Part shown: positions 53,152 to 63,076 of the stretch, piece after piece | Position numbering within the stretch: the first letter of the stretch is position 1 | Layout: every line of letters begins with the position of its first letter | Assembly: GCA_012656075.1 (NCBI GenBank) | Contig: JAAKBF010000171.1 | Coordinates: forward strand, 1,054,001-1,118,000 | Direction of reading: 5' to 3' | Source: Phytophthora hibernalis | Lineage: Eukaryota; Oomycota; Peronosporomycetes; Peronosporales; Peronosporaceae | Length of the DNA stretch: 64,000 nucleotides | Notes under the pieces: model-generated | What the model saw: the letters and a program-made list of their open reading frames with translations, nothing else | Told to the model about the DNA's origin: nothing | Database searches by the model: none | Translations under genes and position numbers: made by a program

Positions 53152-54246
53152 ATGCCAAACTCTACGCCTTGGAGCCCCCAGGAGGACGTATGTCTGTGTA
53201 AGGCTTACACCAACATCTCTGAAGACGGCGCAACAGGCACGGATCAACGCTCTTCACTCTTCTGGGACCGCATTCACGAGATGTACACTCGTCTGGCACC
53301 AGCAGACGCTCCATCTAGAAATGCTGTTGCTCTGCAAAGCCGGTGGGCAGGGCTCATTAGGACGTCGCGCACTTTGCATCTTGCTTGGCAGCGGTACGGC
53401 TAAGGCCTTGATCTAATGCTTAAATAACCACTAATCGTTTAATGGCCATGCATCAGGTGAGAGCGGAAGAGCATAGCGGCTGGACGGATATGGAGTATAT
53501 TGACGAAGACCTGCTTCGGTGTACGGCTAAAAGAGAGCAGCTGAATGCAAACGCACTGCACGAGTATGAAGAAGGAGTGAAGTCAGGAAGCTCAAAGGGA
53601 AAAAGAAAGCCGAGAGTTAAACCAGAAATATTCCGCCTTCACCACTGCTACGAAGAGCTTAAGAAAAGCGTGCGCTTTATGCGAGACGTGCCTCAACCGC
53701 GTAAACGACCTCGCCCTCAAACGATTCGTAATAATGGTAAGCTTGTATTTTATTAATGAAGATAAAAAGTATTAATGTTTTTGCTGATTACGTTCTCGTG
53801 TTGATAGAAGGAGGCAGCAACGGCTCAGAAACCGAAAATCCTAGTAGCACCACCGCGACAGACGACAACGAAGATAACGCACCCCCTTGCGATAGTTTTC
53901 AGTCGCCTCCTGGTGGTGGGCGGATTGTAAGACCGGGCTCGGCGGGAAAAAGAAAGCGAAGCAACTTCAATTAGAAGGCCAAGTTGACAAGGCAATTATG
54001 CACTCCCAACGCGAGCTAGCAATTGCAACAACAGCTCAAGTAACAATCATGAAAGAGCAACTCGAAGTAGCGAAAAAGAAAGTCGAGCTTATGGCGAATC
54101 AACAGCAAACAATGCGGGATCAAGCTGAAATGTCCATCATGTGTGCATCAACGGAGGGCCTCTCAGAATTTGGTAAGGAGTATCTGCTGCTAAAGCAGAA
54201 GCAGCTACTAGATGAGATGAAGAAAAATCAGTTCCAGGCTGACTGA
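53152..54246 (+). CDS. Harbinger ORF1: Myb/SANT-like DNA-binding protein
   Basis: ATG at 53152. First exon has a Myb/SANT-like trihelix pattern: STPWSPQEDVCLCKAYTNIS, SSLFWDRIHEMYT, VALQSRWAGLIRTSRTLHLAW. After an intron near 53398-53456 the protein continues with GWTDMEYIDEDLLRCTAK and basic KRKPRVKPEIFRL; a second intron begins GTAAGC at 53736. The C-terminus is a coiled coil rich in Gln and Lys (TIMKEQLEVAKKKVELMANQ). ORF1 proteins of this kind help the transposase enter the nucleus and bind the ends. One or two single-base breaks (near 53398 and 53950) occur. Confidence 0.7.
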
Positions 54247-54280
54247 ATTTACAAAACAGAAGACATTCATGTCAATATAT

Positions 54281-55499
54281 TTAGTTGTTCGATCCAACAT
54301 GCTCAACAAAAACTGATTTTAATTTGAAGTGCAAAGATGAATTCATCACGACCTTATACTTCTCCACGAAGGATCGCGGTAGCTCATCGGTTGTTTGAAT
54401 CGGCTGGTGTCGAAATTGGTGACGCCGATATCCAGCACGTGACGCTGTATATGCATACACAGATTGTTGTGTGTTCAGTCCGCTTTCCTCATCGTCGCTA
54501 ATGATCATGTTGTGAATAATAATGCAGCACTGCATAATCTTCTGAAGTTTATTTAGCGTCCAAACTTGAGCTGGTCTAGCCACGATGGCAAATCGGGCTT
54601 GTAATACGCCGAACGCACGCTCAACATCTTTACGAACCGATTCTTGGCAAGATGCAAACTTCTGTTGTTTATCGTTAGCGGGGGCGGTAATACTTTTCAC
54701 AAAGCATTTCCATTCAGGATAGATACCATCTGCCAAATAGTAGAAGAAGTCATAAGGGGATCCATTTATTTCGTACGCAAAACGTGGAGCATTTTCATCC
54801 ACGTATTCAGCAATAAGTGGGGATGCATCAAGCACGTTGAGGTCGTTATTACTCCCGGGCATACCGATAAATGCATGCCAAATGTGTAAATCTGCCGTCG
54901 CGACGACTTCTAACACGACTGTAGCTTTCTTAGATGCTCCTTGAAAAGATCCACACCAGGAGCTAGGGCAATTCTTCCATTGCCACTTCATGCACTGATC
55001 ATACCAGGGAATCCACGCAAGGCATTAATCTCTAGCATTTTTGAAATATCGTTTTCATCTGAAGTCGTAGATGGCGAGGCCATATATTGTGATCACGGCT
55101 GATGTAAACTTATCCAGTGACTCGTGCACTGTTGACTCACCAATCCACAGTCCTTCGTCGAGGGAGTCCGCCGAGCAGCCGTACGCAAGCATTCGTAGCG
55201 CTGCAGTGACCTTGAGCGCAGGGTGAACGCCGTATTTACCTGTACAATCATTTCTCCACGTAAAATAGACGTCGTGTCGCCCAACAGCGTCCAGGATTGT
55301 ATTAAACAAGCTTTTGCTCATGCGGAAGCGACGCCTGAACTGGGCATCTGTGCTTTTTCTTGCGTGACCTTCTTCTGAGCCGAATGATGTTCAACGAGGC
55401 TGAGGCGACAAGAGTGTTCGCGCTAGGCGTATTCATCGTCGATGGGGCTCTGGACCTGATGTTGAAGAGTGCGCTGCGTTGTAAATAGCCACTGCGCAA
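54281..55499 (-). pseudogene. Harbinger DDE transposase, first catalytic Asp lost
   Basis: Plant/oomycete PIF-Harbinger transposase family. Readable parts: MSKSLFNTILDAVGRHDVYF, LRMLAYGCSADSLDEGLWIGES, GFPGMISA, then MKWQWKNCPSSWCGSFQGAS, GMPGSNNDLNVLD, YYLADGIYPEWKCFVKS (second catalytic Asp) and KDVERAFGVLQARFAI (catalytic Glu). In active relatives the sequence between GMI and CMHW contains the first catalytic Asp; here about six bases are lost (near 54993-55000), removing it and breaking the frame. Another one-base break lies near 55350. It is therefore inactive as it stands, although the TIRs are intact. Confidence 0.8.
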
Positions 55500-55680
55500 T
55501 ACAACCGTTGGGGATGACAGCTGAATTGCTCAATGAGTGGCCCGTTTATGCGATGCTCCACCTCGCAATTCCTCATTCACTTCCTCTAATCAATTTTGCA
55601 CTATGCAATATGCTCTTATTAATACACGTTTCGTATTTCTGTTGGTTCTCACTATCCTGTATACTTATATGTTAACGTAG

Positions 55681-57560
55681 CAGCTTCGCCACTGACGCGA
55701 AGAAACCTAGACGGCGAGTTCGGCGCCACAACCAGCGTTGATAGAAGGGGAATCGCAACTTCTTGTTTGCGCGCCGATTTCACTGCCCCTGACGATGAGG
55801 AGAGCAAAGAGCAAGATCCATCGGCGAATCAAGGTATGGGTGCCTTGTATGTACACAATATGACGCGTCGCTAACATGTATTTCATATTTGTTAATCAAT
55901 GCAGTCAGTACCGACTCCCCAACCGAGCCTAGAAAGGTTGCAGGGCTCGATTCAGATGGGGAAAACGATGAAGGCCTGGGCTGGGATGACGAAGAGCTCA
56001 CTGGAGTAGGCGAACCTCTGTTTGGTCTCGACGAGGATGGGCCGCCGCAACCCGAGCTGCTCTTTGACGCTTCATTGCTTGAAAAGGTAGGTGGTGTTGG
56101 TCGTAGCGGCTAACAACGTGCCAAAGAATAAATTGAGACGAATGGCGAAGACAGGATGGGCTCCTCTTTCCAAGCAGATACCGTATGAATACCTGATGGA
56201 TCCATACGAGCCGCGGTTACAGGATTCGATGCTGACCGACTACCCCAGGCTATACGACGGTCAGTATAGCCCTACTGCTGAAGCATTGACGGCTGCTACT
56301 ACGCCGTTGGGCTCCTTCTTATACTTCATGTGGCCAGCACTGTGGAAGAAATTGCGACCACTTGCAACGACTATTTTGTGGAGGAGCTCGATGAACGGGT
56401 AGAAGGGATGAATAACAAGCAAGTTGCACGTAGAAGAAGAACCCAAGCTTCAAGCATAAGACCCACAACCAAATTAGAGCAGAGCTTGACAAAACGCGAG
56501 ATATTACCGCCCCAAAGCTGTGCACCTCCATCGGCTTGCTGATTGCCCGCACAATTGCGCCGAAAAAGGAGAAGATGGAAAATCACTGGAAGACCACGGA
56601 CGAGGGAGCGATACCACGAGGGTGTTTCGAACAGTTCATGGTCCGAGATAGGTTCATGCACTTGTCCAGGAATCTGCACTTCAGCGCGGACGAGCAAGCA
56701 TTGTATGACCGGGCGTGGAAACTCCGACCAGTTATTACAGCTTTGCAGCGGCGGTTCGAATCAGGATATATTCAACCACCAACAATGGCGTTCGATGAAG
56801 TTATGCTGCCTTCTCAGTCAAGCTTCAATAGAATGCGAGTCTTTATGAAAGATAGACAAGCCGCACCGTTGGGGTACAAAGCTATTCATGCTCTGCTGCT
56901 CTACCACAGCCTATTGTATTCGATAAGTACCGAGTGGTCATTCGGGACCTCTTTTCACCTAAGTTCTCTTATCGTGAACCACACCTTACTGATGTGTTCT
57001 TAACATGTATGTACATGTTTGAGGTGTACTGTGGCAAACAAGAGCAGCCAAATGGATAGATTCTGACAGATTACAATTCCGGCCCTGCTGCGGTCGTCCG
57101 AAATCTCCATGAGGTCTTTGGACCGTTAGGACCCGGGCGGGTGCTATGCGGCTCATTGTGACGGACCGCTTCTACACGTCGCTCCCCTTGGTCATGCAGC
57201 TGCTTATGATGGGCTTCTATACTATCGGCACCGTGCAAACGGATCGACTAGGCCTGCCTGTATCTATCGTTGGCGAGAAGAAGGAAGGTGAGAAGAAGAA
57301 GAAGCCCCCAGAACCGACCAAAGTCCATCGAGAGAGGCACATTTGAGGTGGTCGATCACGTTCAAGTGCCTGGCCTCCGCGCGCTCCGATGGTGGGAAAA
57401 CAAGGCAGTCTACATGCTAGCATCTGGGGCGTTGGACCAAGTTGTACGACGTGACAAGCTGCTGCTGCAGCAATGCTGCCACGTTAGCGCAACCTTTGTG
57501 ATTCAAAGAAATATGTTGAGGGTCTTTTGCATCAAGTTTAGAAGTTTTGCATGTAGATAG
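55681..57560 (+). pseudogene. PiggyBac transposase PB3, interrupted by Harbinger
   Basis: Follows the Harbinger right end. First piece TTSVDRRGIATSCLRADFT, intron GTATGG (about 55833) to GCAG, acidic SDGENDEGLGWDDEEL, then the catalytic region: FLYFMWPALWK, GAIPRGCFEQFMVRDRFMHL, LHFSADEQALYDRAWKLRP, PTMAFDEVMLPSQSSF with the first Asp, a GKQEQPNG box ending in TAG at 57056-57058, and LIVTDRFYTSLPLVMQ with the second. The last Asp box is missing; frames change near 56355, 56515, 56930, 57145 and 57345. A degenerate copy. Confidence 0.7.
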
Positions 57561-58099
57561 GGTGGACATACTTCACTGGAGTCCATGAAGATATTCTACA
57601 TGTAGTTGTGCTTACCCAGGATGTTCTACATAGAAGGCGATGACTTATTTTATATTAGAATATGTATGTGAACTCTTGAATGTGTGGGCAAAATAAATGG
57701 GACGTGTACTCAAGTACCCCGTATTTAAAATGTGCACGTATGCTGATAGTATTACAGCATGCGTACAGCTACTGTACCACTAAGTACGATGCGAACAGAA
57801 CAACCAGACGAAAACCAGACAGGCCGTCTGTAAACCTGCTTTTCCACCGCCAGCATCGCATCCGCGGGGCTTCTCCAGGACGACCTCCTGCGCGACACCC
57901 GCATCCGCCGGCAACATTCGCTATATTATCTCTTTACCTTCCTTTTAACACGCTTCCGACGCTCAACATCCCCGAAGTGACCGAGATATCGCGATTCCAG
58001 TCTTACGTCCGGTTCAGCCTCAAAATGATGTTTTCCAGACATTCTGGCGCCGATGGAAGGCTCACAACGCAGAGAAATTGCAGGACACCAAGTTGCAAA
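57561..58099. other. Flank of PB3 and promoter of elicitin-like gene
   Basis: The frame of the next gene is open upstream to 57680 but lacks conserved features there; an alternative ATG is at 58025. No separate gene seen. Confidence 0.4.
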
Positions 58100-59152
58100 A
58101 TGTGTCACGGTGGTTGCAAGTCTTGGTTCTTCCTGGTTGCGACGCTACTGGCCGTCGCAATGGCCCCCATTGTGACCGGAATAAATGCCCAAGAACCCTT
58201 CATTTCTGACGCCCCACAAGACTCGTACATCGCTGGGTCGCAGCTGAAGCTGTGGTGGGACCAGCGAGGCGACGTGGGCCACGCCATTGAGCTCCTGGGC
58301 GGCGTCCAGCAGTGCCCAGAAGGCGTCAACGCCCGCGTGGACAGCGAGTTCTTGAAGGACGCGCTGTTGACGTCATGCCGACAAGAAGCAGCAGGCTACG
58401 ACGTCACGGATCTTTTGCAACCCTCATCGCAGGTGGCGACGCTCTCGAGAGAGCAGACGACGAGACTCTGCAAGTCCGAGGCCTGTACTGCGTGGTTCTC
58501 ACAGGCAGCGGAGGCAGCGTGGCTGCCCGAGTGCAGGTATCGACAGTCGCAGACCAGTGTCCGCTCCCTGGCCGAGACTTTACTGCAAGTTCGAGAGGAT
58601 CTGGTGGCGTCGAGTGTGGATGCCGCAGTCGCAGCGCCCAATGCGAGTTTGTTTCGAGAATTCTACCAGCTGAACCAGCTTAGCAACTTGCTGAACGCCG
58701 AGGACGACGTGTTCAAGGGCGTGGGAACGCCGGTCACACAGGTATCGAGGCATTTGGAGGCTCAGGATGATTTCAGCTTGGTGGGATCAGGTGATAGCGC
58801 CGCCGTGGAGCCACCAGGTAGCACCAGCGGGTCTGGGAGTGCAAGAAGAATTGGCAGCTCTAGCGATGCCAATAGTCCCAGCACACCCAGCATTACCGGT
58901 AGCAGTTCCGGAAGCTCCAACAGTTTCAGTAGTTCTGGCAGCTCCAGCGAGTCCAACAGCGTCGGAGACTTTTTCCCGGAAGGCAGCTACAACTCAAGTG
59001 ATACAGTCGGCTTTACGGGTGGTGATAGTGGCCTCGGCCCGCACGCGTCTTCTACTGCAACAACCACGGAGCTGACTCCTTCTTACGCCTATGTCGTGGG
59101 CGCTTGGGTCCTATTTAACGGCAGCTACTTCTTCCTCATGCGGAGAAAGTGA
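58100..59152 (+). CDS. Secreted elicitin-like protein with Ser-rich C-terminus (350 aa)
   Basis: From the ATG at 58100 the product starts with a classic signal peptide (MCHGGCKSWFFLVATLLAVA, cleavage near GINA). The next 150 residues have elicitin-like spacing: a first Cys (VQQCPEG), LLTSCRQEAAGYDVTDLL, QTTRLCKSEACTAWF, and LPECRYRQSQTSVRSLAETLL, echoing the helix and Cys order of sterol-binding elicitins though with changed loops. After about residue 215 a Ser/Gly/Asn-rich tract follows, then a hydrophobic C-terminus (YAYVVGAWVLFNGSYFFLM) that may be a membrane anchor or GPI signal. An ATG at 58025 is in frame but would bury the signal peptide. Role: probable surface lipid/sterol carrier; not proven. 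Confidence 0.7.
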   Translation: MCHGGCKSWFFLVATLLAVAMAPIVTGINAQEPFISDAPQDSYIAGSQLKLWWDQRGDVGHAIELLGGVQQCPEGVNARVDSEFLKDALLTSCRQEAAGYDVTDLLQPSSQVATLSREQTTRLCKSEACTAWFSQAAEAAWLPECRYRQSQTSVRSLAETLLQVREDLVASSVDAAVAAPNASLFREFYQLNQLSNLLNAEDDVFKGVGTPVTQVSRHLEAQDDFSLVGSGDSAAVEPPGSTSGSGSARRIGSSSDANSPSTPSITGSSSGSSNSFSSSGSSSESNSVGDFFPEGSYNSSDTVGFTGGDSGLGPHASSTATTTELTPSYAYVVGAWVLFNGSYFFLMRRK

Positions 59153-59476
59153 TCATTCAGCTCTATTGTTCATCGTACATAGTTTTAGTTCCTAGTTTTG
59201 TTTTAATGATATTATATCTCGTTGTTTGCAAGTGTGCTCCTTGCTGCATATCGCCCCACTGCCCTACTGCATGCTGCCATACCACGATCCGAGGATACAA
59301 TCCAAAGACCCGACTTCGTGGCATTTCATTTTCACAGCAACTTCAGCGAACATCCATTTTCCCACTTCATGTTCTTGGGTCTCACCAACCTGTTCACTTC
59401 CTCTTCCATCGAGACTCGCTTGGTGGCAGCGGTGTGCTAATCAAAACGCGAACGGATCTGCAAAACTAACCTCCTT

Positions 59477-61307
59477 CTATGACCTATGGGGACAACGACA
59501 TTCGTGAAGATAGAGACGTCGGCGCAGTAGTGGCTGTAGCCATGCCCACGGATCGCTCGGATTGAGCTGGCCGTTGAGCTGATGTAGACGACACGAAGGA
59601 CGTGCTTGGCGATGGTGCCTCCATTGTCCGTCGCCGAGGAGCTCCTCGTGACTGTGCTGGAGCAGGGGAGGCCGTACACCGCCGATAGTCAACGCACGCC
59701 TTCGTGCAGCGTCACTAGCAAGGGCATCGTCTTCGTCGTCGCCAACGTTTTCGCTCTCGTCGTCATCGTCTGGAAGGTATATGTTTCGGCACATTTCGCA
59801 CTAGCACGACAACCAGACAATGTTAGTGGCTCCGTTGTAGCGATACGGTTGCTTTATCTCGCACTCATCTTACCTGCATTGACAACGGCCGGTTGACGAA
59901 GGTGCAAGACGGACATGACCACGGCTCCATCGGTACTAACATCGAGTTCTTGCCGGAATATCGTGCGTCGAGATCCATCGTCATACGATAGGATGAAGCA
60001 GGAGATGAACACATCGACAGTGATGATGTGCGGCCCATAGCACCTTCCCACGGCGCACGTGCTCCACCGCCAGTCAGCCCGTCAGTGAAGCCGCTCGGCT
60101 GCGCAGTCACCGTTGCGTCAACTTGCAACGCCGTCTGCAGGAAAATAGCCGCCGAGTCGAGTAAGAACTGCGGCCTTGAACTGTTGTGATCGCCGTCTAC
60201 CTTGACCAGGTTCTTATCTCCGCCGTACGCCGCATAGATCTGGTCGCTATGATGCGGTGCAATAAAAGAATCGTGCTCTGCGGCGACAAACAGCGCTGGC
60301 ACAAAAGATACAGGAGCGTGATCAATCGGAGCTAAGCGCCGCAAATCAAAATGCGCCCGCTTCTTCACCGACGAGCGAATAAACTTGAGCACGATCTTCA
60401 CGAGAAACCCCGGCAATGTCAATCCTTTCTGGCGCCCACGGTCCACAACTTCCTCCACTAGTTGCTCCAGACTCGCGAAGGCGCTATCCACAACGATGCC
60501 AGCAATCGAAGGGTCTCTATCGGCATGCAACAGCGCCGTCGCAGCTCCCATACTGCGTCCCCAGAGCGCTACCGCTCCCACATTCATCTTAGTGCGGAGA
60601 TGCGTCACGACATCCCTCAAGTCGTCACGTTCGTAGTACCCCAGTGAGATGTACTCTCCACCCGACTTGCCACAGCCTGCCGTATCAAATGCAGCGACCG
60701 TCAGTCCAGCAGCCAAGCACGTCCGCAGCACACCCAGCGCCTCCAACCGACACGACGAGTTCCCGTGCAGATACACCACACATGGCATCAACGGCTGCGA
60801 CGCGGCAGGTGTAACCGGTCGCCAACGGGAACACACCAACTTCTGTCTGCGGTCGTTCACCACCGTGAAATCCTCGCGCATAAACGCACGTCCAGCGAAT
60901 GAGAACTCGTCGGGTCCGAGATCCTCTTGGCTGTAGCTGGTGCGTGGCGGTCGGATGATCAAGTGGACCAATTCCGTGTAGCCATGTTTGATCAGGTACC
61001 AGTAACTGAGCTGCGACGAAGCCTCCTCCGTGGCCTCCTGCCCCTTCTCAATACCTCCACGTTCCCTCTCCAGGTCGTCGTCGCTGCTGGAGCTGCTGGG
61101 TGGGCGGCGAGAAGGTCGTGGACGAGGTCGTCGACTCGTAGCGGCTCCTCGCTCGGTCGGCATCGATGCAGAGCGTCTCTCAACGCGGTTGGAGAGTCCA
61201 CTCAGATCAGAAGAGTCTACACTTGACTGTGGAGGCAACGACCGCCGCACCGGGCGCGAAGAACTCGCGCTAGAAGCCGACGTGTCGCGAGACTCGGAGT
61301 TGCCCAT
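59477..61307 (-). CDS. Alpha/beta hydrolase with RanBP2-type zinc finger (585 aa)
   Basis: Two exons: 61307-59874 and 59800-59477, intron GTAAGA...GCTAG of 73 nt. N-terminus MGNSESRD is a good N-myristoylation site, followed by about 75 disordered Ser/Arg-rich residues. The hydrolase core has CVVYLHGNSSCRLEALG (oxyanion HG), FDTAGCGKSGGEYISLG, nucleophile elbow LWGRSMGAATALL, acid AAEHDSFIAPHH and base VDGDHNSSRP: the S33/bem46-like serine hydrolase triad. The intron splits a zinc finger, WSCPSCTFVNRPLSMQ | CEMCRNIYLP, of RanBP2 type (often binds ubiquitin or RNA); splicing restores all four Cys. The last 85 residues after a Asp-rich stretch are unfamiliar and could be affected by an error. 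Confidence 0.8.
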
Positions 61308-62302
61308 GTGCAGTCGATTCCTGGCCCTCACAGAGAGTTGGAGCGTGCAAGTTGGATGGAAATGCAGTGCGGACGACTGGGGACACGATGAGTGCTGCTG
61401 ACGATCTCACAGACGCGTGGCAGGGAAGATACAAGCGCCCGAAGGTCGAGTCCGCTCCCGGAGACCAGCCTGCTTCTCGCCGATTGCGGTTTTGGTCGAG
61501 AGTTGTTATTTTAAGTCGAGGGTCGGGCTGGAAGGCTATTTTTGTCGAATTAGAAACGGGTGGAATCGCATTTTGGCGAATGATGGTTTGTGCCCGGCCA
61601 TAGGGTGGACTTTGCACTGACTTTTAGACGTCCGGTTTGCCTTTCGCATGCAACGTCGACACGAACTAGGCCAAGTCTAACGTCGCTTTAATATTAATAG
61701 TCAACTGCAATTGCATCGTTGCATTATTGTCATGTACCGGTAGTTTACTTCCAAGGTTATCGAGACTGGAAGTTTCACACCAACTGGAAGTTTCATGCCG
61801 GACTTGGCTGGTTGACGCCAATACCCAAACCGGTACATACGTTGCAGGTTGCAGGATCGCGATGGCACCATCGCCAACTCTGACCTCGACTTTGCCATCG
61901 CGACGCCTCGAAGCGGTCGTCCGCGATTTGACCACCGCCAAGAGCTCCGAGTTGGAGTCCGACCAATACATTTTCAGTCAGTTCAACTCATCTTATGTAC
62001 GGCTTCACCAGGGTTGTCAGCGACCACAAAAAAGTTGTTGTCGTCGACCGTTACGTGTACCACACCAATCGGCACCAATCATTTCCGTCCAGCGTAATTA
62101 CGTCGTAAAAACTCGCGCTCTTTTACGATCCCCCAGCGGCCAACCACTGGCTGTCGCGGGGCTCGAGAGCTGCGGCTTTTTGTCTTGGCTCGTAATTTCT
62201 GAAATCGGACTAGAAGACAGGTAGGAAGCGCTCTCTCTCTCTATGTATGACGGCCTTAAGCCCACTAACCCGTCTCTCTAAACACTATAGACCTCAGCTA
62301 CC
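61308..62302. other. Intergenic; promoter and 5' UTR of eL42
   Basis: A 71-codon ATG frame at 61388-61603 has no motif and is not called. The 3' end holds an intron in the 5' UTR of the ribosomal gene at 62221-62290 (GTAGGA...CTATAG, 70 nt, with CTAAC before the acceptor). Confidence 0.55.
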
Positions 62303-62617
62303 ATGGTGAACATGCCGAAGGAACGCCGCACTTTCTGCAAGGACAAGAAGTGCCAGAAGCACACGGTGCACAAGATCACGCAGTACAAGGCCGGTAAGGC
62401 CTCCAAGTACGCCCAGGGCGCTCGTCGCTATGCTGACAAGCAGAAGGGATTCGGTGGCCAGACCAAGCCCGTCTTCCACAAGAAGGCCAAGACCACCAAG
62501 AAGATCACGCTGCGTATGGAGTGCAAGGAGTGCAAGACCAAGAAGCAGCTGCCCATGAAGCGTACCAAGCACTTCGAGCTCGGCGAGAAGAAGAAATCGG
62601 CCGGCCACCAGTACTAG
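62303..62617 (+). CDS. RPL44: 60S ribosomal protein eL42 (RPL36A/RPL44), 104 aa
   Basis: Intact and highly conserved: MVNMPKERRTFCKDKKCQKH, TQYKAGKASKYAQGARRYA, GFGGQTKPVFHKKAKTTKK and MECKECKTKKQ, with the two zinc-ligand pairs C12/C17 and C73/C76-type near the ends. It sits at the E-site of the large subunit near the CCA end of the exiting tRNA. Residue 56 is proline, which in yeast is the cycloheximide-sensitive form, so this organism is predicted sensitive unless other copies differ. The start ATG lies 13 nt after the acceptor of a 5' UTR intron (62221-62290), a layout common in ribosomal genes. Confidence 0.97.
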   Translation: MVNMPKERRTFCKDKKCQKHTVHKITQYKAGKASKYAQGARRYADKQKGFGGQTKPVFHKKAKTTKKITLRMECKECKTKKQLPMKRTKHFELGEKKKSAGHQY

Positions 62618-63076
62618 GCGCCTTCGTGTCTTCGAGCCTCAGGGTCTGCTAACAAGCGTCTGCAGACGTCGCAACGAACTGGAAAAACACTTTCTGACGG
62701 CTGTTGGACGGTGGAGGGAAGGGCGATGTCGATCTACAATGACCGACGTGCTTTGGTGGACAGGTGCAAGCTGCGGCTGCGGCAGGTGGAGCTCGGTAGT
62801 GCCTCAAATCAAAGCCATGGTCGTATTTTAGTCCAGAAACCTTCGCTTTGCTTCCTGTGTTGGATGAGGGGTGTCATGTGCAGGGACGCAGCGACGCGAG
62901 GACAGGATTGCAGGTTCAGCACTTCAAGAACGGCTAGTGTTGCAGGTCCATAGTCAGAGTTTGGCTACGGTGGTTATTGGAGGTAGCGTGTTTTCCAACT
63001 GCCGGATCCACCTTTCCCAGTTACGCCGACGTCTTAAATTCTCCAGCTACTTCGTCAGCCGCGTTTTCACCTAATG
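62618..63076. other. Intergenic, unclear
   Basis: Some short coding-like stretches on the plus strand (about 62725-62830, MSIYNDRRALVDRCKLRLRQ) but no continuous model. They might be an upstream exon of the next gene or a remnant. Confidence 0.3.

Larger units (their letters stand above)
52864..55615. mobile_element. PIF/Harbinger transposon, two convergent genes
   Basis: 2752 bp from GAGCATCTCC to ATATGCTC with TTA on both sides (52861-52863, 55616-55618), the typical 3-bp target. Subterminal match: gatgccccaacggtgtatt at left and its near complement aatacaaccgttggggatg at right. Inside: a Myb/SANT-type ORF1 on the plus strand and the DDE transposase on the minus strand, tail to tail, plus a long hairpin near the left end. 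Confidence 0.85.

Noticed and set aside
61388..61603. 71-codon ATG frame between the hydrolase and eL42
   Set aside because: No motif, short, and ends in sequence without coding bias; likely promoter region.
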